Shown here: in pieces, positions 58,028 through 64,000 of the stretch
Numbering within the stretch: position 1 is the first letter of the stretch
How the letters are laid out: the number at the start of each line of letters is the position of its first letter
Source of the DNA: Diadema setosum
Lineage: Eukaryota; Echinodermata; Echinoidea; Diadematoida; Diadematidae
DNA length: 64,000 bases
NCBI GenBank assembly: GCA_033980235.1
Contig: CM067070.1
Coordinates: 30,188,394 to 30,252,393, forward strand
Direction: 5' to 3'
Made by a program: the position numbers and the translations under genes
The notes under the pieces: model-generated
The model's database searches: none
What the model was told of the DNA's origin: nothing
The model's input: only the letters and a program-made list of their open reading frames with translations

Positions 58028-58791
58028 GTGACCCGCTACAACAAAATGATCCTAAAGTCGGGCAAGGTCGATTATTTGAAAATTGCACGACACAAATCCC
58101 TGATCTTTCTGCTTTAAATTGATATGTAACACATCATATAAAAATAATTGGCTGCGGAGATATCGATGTTTAAAAGAGAGCATGTCGATACGTCTGGGAA
58201 ATCACTGTTTCAAGAAAAGCGCCCTAAAAGTTCTCCTTGCGACGCAATCACGATCAAAGGACACGAAAGTCAGTTTTCACCTCCGAACAATAGAAGGTAA
58301 GCCCTAGCAACCCCCGAAATGCTCATTCAAACACAGCGTCGGCGGTCTCCTCACCGACCAATCAGTGACCAGGATGGCAGGAGAAGCGGCTGGGCATAGC
58401 GCACCCCGCCAGCACGCACCAGTCGCCTGGGCAGTGTGCGAACTTCACGCTTCGGTTAGCGGCAAGCAGCAAACTGACCAATGAGATCACTCTGGTCGTT
58501 GTTAGGGGCGGAGCATATGTGTGGCGCTCACTCCAAATGTTCGAACCAGTTTCTGCTTCATTGATACGCCAAAAAAAAAAAACATGGCCCAGAAAAACGC
58601 TATTTTTTGGTCTTTCCTTTCATCATATTGCTTCAAAATTTCGACAGATGATAGAAGACATCTCAGACTCTAATGATATGTCAAATCAGAAAATCGTAAG
58701 TTTTGACCAATTTTGATGCTCTGACTTCAAACTCGATTTTCACGGCTTCGACCGTGCGCGACTTTAGGACCATTTTGTTGTAGCGGGTCAC
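58028..58791 (+). mobile_element. D2: family D element, complete
   Basis: 764 bp with inverted ends gtgacccgctacaacaaaat and attttgttgtagcgggtcac, followed inward by gatcctaaagtcg and gcgcgactttagg. A GC-rich central part (58310-58520) includes gaccaatcagtgacc and gaccaatgagat. A 5' (AT)n tract abuts it. The ends are built like those of family A. No coding frame. Confidence 0.9.
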
Positions 58792-59669
58792 ATATTGTGT
58801 TTAACGCTTTAGAAAGTGTATATTTCATCGTATTTTGTTTGGTCACTTATCAGGAGAAGGAAAATAAAGTTCTGACATTTTGATAATGTTATTACATGTA
58901 ATTCACCACCGTTTCCTTTTCATGACCATTATGAATCCTCCAAATTCTTCTTTCTGTCTTTCTTTTTCTGTGCATTTTAAAACAAAGAAACATTAATTTA
59001 GGCCACTGAAGCAGGCACCCTTGTCTTCATTTTGGGAACCTGGTAAACCAGGTTCCAGTATATCAGTTGCTCCCACGGGAACCTGGTAAACCAGGTTTCC
59101 GTAAGGATCGGGTTAAGGAGGGTTTGTACATTTTGGTTAACTCACTAGAATACGAGTTTCCGGTGTTTCAGGCGCATATGCTCCCTGTTTCAATCACTCT
59201 AGATGCCCATTTACGTATGTATGTGAGAGTTCATTTATGTGTGTGTGTTTTTTTCCTATCATTAAGGTAATGAAAGAAAATTAAAACATAACAAAAATAT
59301 TTGTAAGTCAGCTGTAACTTCTGCATGTGAAATGTCCATCATTTATGTATGTGCTAGTGGGCTATCAAATGTACGTTTGCCAATATTCGCACTTAAATCG
59401 TTGCTGAAAAGATCAACTTGTATGAAAAGAAAAGAAAAGGTACCAGACAACTTTTTACTAGTTTATGTGATGAATTATTCCATTTGCAGACCAACTAGAA
59501 CAATTAATAGCCAAATGATCTCTTGTCGTTGTTTTTTCCTGTCTTACCTGACCAAAAAATAAAGCATCAATATGTGAAGACTTTGTTCGCAAGAACCGAT
59601 ACCTCCATTTTCCATGAAAGCCAGTAGACATATACCGTGATTTGAGGAATTGTGGGACCAATCTGAAGA
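58792..59669. other. No gene recognised
   Basis: AT-rich; a small direct repeat gggaacctggtaaaccaggt occurs at about 59034 and 59079. A family B end fragment (gtgaagactttgttcgcaag) is at 59575-59612. Confidence 0.5.
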
Positions 59670-60155
59670 TATATGGAGACCTGAATATAAGAACGGCCCA
59701 AGTCCAATTCTTGGCCAAATTCAGTTTGACATGGGAAATTGTAGCTTATGCATGAACTCATCTTGTGTATAAATGATAAATCCTAATTACCCCGAAAGTG
59801 CCTGAAATCATTGTGTGAAATCTCAAATGAATGCAAGAACGACCCAAGTCCAGGCCAAGTCATTCTTACATTCATATTATAGCGCCCTCCCTCATCACTT
59901 CTCTCATCTCATATAGCAGCCTATCCTGTATATGATTCAAAGATCGACCCAAATCCATCACACAAAATGGTCTCTCAACAATTAATGAAAATGTTAATTG
60001 TCATAACAATATTAATATTCTGACCTTCCTATCACAGTTAAATTGAATACTACTGGACAAATAAAAAAAAAAGAATGCATTTTTTTTTCTTTTTTTAAGT
60101 TTACTCGAAATGACCTTCCATGGATTTGGGTCGTTCTTATATTCAGATACCATAT
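59670..60155. mobile_element. J2: second copy of element J
   Basis: Inverted copy of J1 with ends atatggagacctgaatataa and tatattcagataccatat, and repeated gacccaagtcc motifs internally (about 59833 and, degenerate, 59947). It shares the caatttcccatgtcaaactg region with J1. Confidence 0.8.
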
Positions 60156-60189
60156 GTTTATAACAAAACGCAATATTACTAGGATTTTT

Positions 60190-60544
60190 TTCAGTCCAAA
60201 ATCAGTGTTTGCGGCACAAAAAAAAAAAAAAAAAAAAACACGAGAAGTCCACATTTTTTTTCAAAAGCATATAAGTCCACATTAGCTTGACGTATATGTG
60301 TCAGGTGATTTCATTGATTATGCTCTGTCAAGCATGTGCAGTAGCTATGTAGGACTACAAACACGCACGATACGGACTCAAAAAAAAAAAAAAAAAAAAA
60401 AAAAAAAACATGCAGGCTGCAGCACCAGCGTAGCGACTACTGCGTGCTGATCTAAATAATCCTGTATGACAGTTGGCTTCTAGAGATTACCCAGCTTTCT
60501 TCCAACCCGGAACGAAAACTGGAGTGCAAGAAATGAACTGTACC
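60190..60544. other. A-tract-rich sequence, no gene
   Basis: A-runs at 60219-60238 and 60380-60408 with unremarkable sequence between. Confidence 0.5.
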
Positions 60545-62260
60545 GTTGTCAAGGCAACGCGATTTCCAAACATTTAAAACATGATGTCATGCTTCCCTTG
60601 TTCCAAAGAACAGCATATGTGCCGAATTGCATGAATACTGCTGCAAAACATGAGGAAATACTTGATCCAAATATTTTGTCATGGTATTTACGTTATATTT
60701 GGTTACCATAGCAACGCAGTTTCCAATACATTCAAAAACGTATTCACCACCAACAATGACCCCACCAATGAGTGTGTACCAAAGTTCGTGAGCATTTTGA
60801 TTGAGAAAATGGGGAAATTCGGCAAACCACAATATTTTCCAGATTTATTGTCATTATGTGCTCGCTACGGATATGATTATTACCATAATGTCTTGTTATC
60901 ATGACAACGCAGTCTCCAACACAAAATGTCTTTCACATCTTCATCCCAACACGAATATTTTCGTGCCAAGCTTCGTAAGCATTTTGCTTGAAAAACGAGG
61001 AACTTTCTGACACCTAATATTTTCCCTATCAGTCGCCGCAATATGCTGTTACACTGGCAACGCAGCTTTTGAACCATGAAATAATGTGACTTGTATACCT
61101 TCCACGAACCCGAACGAGTTTCGCGAAAAAAAAAAGAACATTATGTTCACTGGGCCCAAGTATCAGAACGAACTCCCTACGTAACTTATAAGTTGTACCA
61201 CTGTAACTTCATTCAAACGAAAATTGAAGCAACATCTTCTTTCCAGCTACATTGTACAGCATGCATAGTGTATCGTATTTGTTGCTCTTTATTTTACCCC
61301 TTGTGTATCCCTTATTAGTAGTCCGTCGGGATCCTAACCATGAACACTGTTTTTAATCAGTCTGCCTGTTGCGCTCTTCATGTACCTATTTCTCCATTCG
61401 ATTATCGAAATTCTCGCGCGTGACAGCTGTCGGTTACCATGGTCATACGGCCTGCATGGTTTTAGAACCCATGCTATTGCCCTAGGACATGGTATTGTTT
61501 ACATTCATTAATCCACCTTCTACTTATGTATTTATGCCATATTGTTACGCCATTTTCTATATTTCACACCCCTTAAATCTCTGCAATCCCAGTTGTTGTT
61601 CTACCAATGTTCATACTTGTAGTACAAGTAGTTTATATTGCTGCAACATGTGACTTTTCTGTATTTCATTTATTAACACGTATTTAATTGGATCTTTTGT
61701 TTTGTTTGCTTTAATCGGTTTTAATTGGTCTTAAAAACATCTGTATTTTAAACTCCCCCTAATCCGATTTATCACGGGACGTGCGTCTTTACAAGCTTAT
61801 GCTTTTACGCAGACCCCACAATATTTTTCGCATCATGACCACAGTTCAATTCGCATGTACACAGACCTTGTGGCTGTACCAAATCAACTTTTTGTACATT
61901 CAGATGAAGTCTCTTGTAATTCATGTTTTGTATAATTTTCGTATTCATATACTTTATTGTGATATATTTGAGATATATGAAAATAAATTCAAATGAAATG
62001 AAAAATAAAAAATTACCGAAGGCCAATGTGCCCCTAATTTCACGATCATCGCGCGAACAATGCTGAAGTACCTCGATTACCAGAAGCTCTTCAGTGATTT
62101 CTGGCCATAATATACCGTCACCATGGCAACGCAGTTTCCAATACATTCGACAAAATATAATGTTTTGCACATCTCCATCTCAAAACCAATGTGTGTGTGT
62201 GCTAAACTCCATGAGCATTGCTTAAAACTTGAGAAGACTTGCAACGCACCGGTTTTATAC
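60545..62260. repeat. L: diverged tandem repeat, interrupted
   Basis: Diverged units of about 150-190 bp are anchored by caccatggcaacgcagtttc-type sequence at about 60551, 60703, 60896, 61051 and 62118, with gtgagcattttg-type sequence following each. Bases 61090-62005 do not belong to the repeat and look inserted. Short frames on both strands follow the repeat unit and are not called. Confidence 0.65.
61090..62005 (+). mobile_element. Probable retroelement 3' end inserted in the L repeat
   Basis: Non-repetitive AT-rich sequence ending gaaaataaattcaaatga then aatgaaaaataaaaa, with the A-rich, short-tandem tail of a CR1/L2-type element. It interrupts the tandem units on both sides. No reverse transcriptase frame remains, so the class is inferred from the tail and the context only. 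Confidence 0.4.
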
Positions 62261-62262
62261 TG

Positions 62263-62999
62263 CACTCTTATTTCTGCCGAGTCAAAATTTAAACTCTGAA
62301 TCCGAGTCAAAAAAAAAATTTCACTCCGATCTGTGTAAATTTAACACCAACCGTGTACTTCTGACTCAAATCCGAGTTATCATTTTGGTTATCGGATTTT
62401 TTACACCTGCGCAGAATCACATCAGAAATGCGGTAGCTTGTACCTTTTGTACGTAGCCCTGGGCTACATGCTATACGTTAGAACCAATCTACAATAGATG
62501 TGAACCTACCTAGCTACACCTCAACTGTACATGCATAAGATACACATACGATCTTGATTGCTAATTCGAGCTACCGTACGGCCGCCTACGTCTACGCCAT
62601 TACCAGTCAATGTGTCCGTGTCTAAAGTTCATTTTGCCCTAAATAAAACTGACTGTTTAGACCATGTCTCAGGCAATTATTTATGTGAGTGTTGTGAATG
62701 AGGTAGGTACTCGCCGATGAAAACTCCAATGTATTTCTCCACTCCGCATTCCTCTAGAAAAGTGCACACCAATTTGTCAATGTCATTTTGCTGGAATAGA
62801 TTGCACCTAACTGACCCCATTTCCGAGTCAAATTTGATACTTTCCGAGTTAATTTGACGCCACAGAAATGACTCGGAAAGTGACTCGGAATCCAAGTGAA
62901 ATCATTTGACTCGGATGGAGCTGACTCCCATTTGGCGCCATTTCCGAGTCACATTTTACACTTTCCGAGTTATTTTTGACGCCGCAGAAATAAGAGTGT
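62263..62999. mobile_element. Inverted-end element with gagtca motifs
   Basis: Left end cactcttatttctgc, right end gcagaaataagagtg, about 737 bp. Both halves contain repeated ccgagtcaaa/actcggaaag motifs, strongest at 62300-62400 and 62825-62980. Its ends resemble those of the 33308-33550 foldback. No coding frame. Confidence 0.75.
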
Positions 63000-63002
63000 G
63001 CG

Positions 63003-63267
63003 CGCGACGGACTTATCGGCCTTTGTAACAAAACGAAAAGTGGACTTATCGGTTTTACCGCAAAACACCTTGAAGAGCACAACATTTCAGAATTTTCCCT
63101 TTTTGTAGATTTATAACAAATCATACCTTCTATTACGTAGGTAACCGACACTCATATGTGATCCCTGTAATATTCACGTACTACGCCAATAGAGTGTAAC
63201 GGCAAATCGTGACTTAAAAGAATTTAGCGTAATAGACTTATCGGTTTTTGCGAAGAAACTCTTCATG
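63003..63267. mobile_element. Family B fragments
   Basis: Degenerate gacttatcggcctttgt (63009) and gacttatcggttttaccg (63043) copies, and a clean right end gacttatcggtttttgcg then aagaaactcttcat at 63236-63267. The pieces look like overlapping insertions that have decayed. Confidence 0.6.
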
Positions 63268-64000
63268 TCTTTAGTCAAATATGCACCCTATCTTCACTAC
63301 TTTAAAAAAATCCCAGAATCATAGATATAGTAACATGAACAATTGAACAAAATCTTAAATATTACCACTATAACATAACAATTTATATGACACCGAGGTT
63401 GCGGTGTTTGATGCTTTTGGTTTGACGATGTCTCAAACAATTAAGATAATCACAAATATCTTACCGCCCATACAGAGGCCCTTATTCTAGTCAAGAAAGT
63501 TTGCCTACTGATGACGTCTCCTTTACCTGTTATTAAAAATACGATACCGACTCTTATGACAGTACGTACGCGAAATATTTATATTTCTTTTAACACAGTC
63601 TTAGTGCCCGTCTATGTTAAACATTTTCATGACGACTTTATCAATTTCTTATGATTTTGTTTGAACAAGTGGGGAAATAGAACAAAATAGAACTGAGTTG
63701 AAATTACATGTCATATGAACTGACTTTGTGGAATTGGTTGGGTGGGGTACAGGTTGCAGCCGCACATATCATAATAACTCGCTTTCCTTGTTCTCATATT
63801 CTAAACAATCATTGTATATACATATAAATATCACTATATAAAAGTACAATATATCCGTTCATATATCTTTTGGGATCTTCATGTAATAATTGACCCCAAT
63901 ATGGCCCAATTCTCATCTTTCATGACCTGCACATGCTAATACACAATAGTAAAACTATTTTACTCCATAGATTCGTTTAAATGGCTATCCGGGGTATCCG
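63268..64000. other. No gene recognised
   Basis: AT-rich anonymous sequence to the window end. Confidence 0.5.

Overview
This window looks like repeat-rich, non-coding DNA from an animal nuclear genome. The bulk is AT-rich, with long homopolymer and (AT)n, (AC)n and (TC)n tracts. There are no bacterial-style long open frames, canonical GT/AG splice sites flank the short coding segments, and dispersed transposons, LINE and SINE remnants are abundant. The style of the repeats suggests a marine invertebrate, perhaps an echinoderm. That is inference, not something the sequence proves. A gap of exactly 200 N at 43001-43200 shows this is scaffolded assembly.

Layout. 1-12.8 kb: two old copies of one segment (910-4060 and 8557-12780), each with its own private insertions. 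12.8-19.1 kb: a three-unit tandem array (H) split by a 1.6 kb inverted-end element (13831-15416) and a 0.53 kb element (17117-17650). 19.1-29.7 kb: mostly anonymous DNA with a TGACC-rich element (21841-23006), a minisatellite block (23037-24400) and a small TAA-flanked MITE (25686-25885). 29.7-34.1 kb: a CpG-rich patch, a probable first coding exon of a P2X7-intracellular-domain-like gene on the minus strand (31155-31373) and the 3' end of a LINE on the minus strand (32642-34073). 35.4-38.7 kb: shuffled local duplications carrying two A elements. 38.7-46.4 kb: a 187 bp near-perfect hairpin and then a giant inverted repeat of about 7.3 kb built from dozens of CAGGGGCGGATCC-type units, with the gap inside it. 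46.6-64 kb: a third TGACC-rich element, a run of A-type elements, and three small phase-1 exons of one plus-strand gene (52112-52153, 54163-54249, 57853-57894).

The dominant theme is nested non-autonomous DNA transposons. Families A (about 690 bp), B (about 245 bp), C and D (about 765 bp) have related ends or the same habit: G-starting terminal inverted repeats, 4 bp AT-rich target duplications where these can be read, and a frequent position next to (TA)n. Duplicated host or repeat segments act as internal empty sites, so several insertions can be dated relative to each other. Genuine host coding sequence is scarce: the three short exons and the one acidic first exon are the only candidates I can support, and both are inferred from splice phase or motif resemblance.
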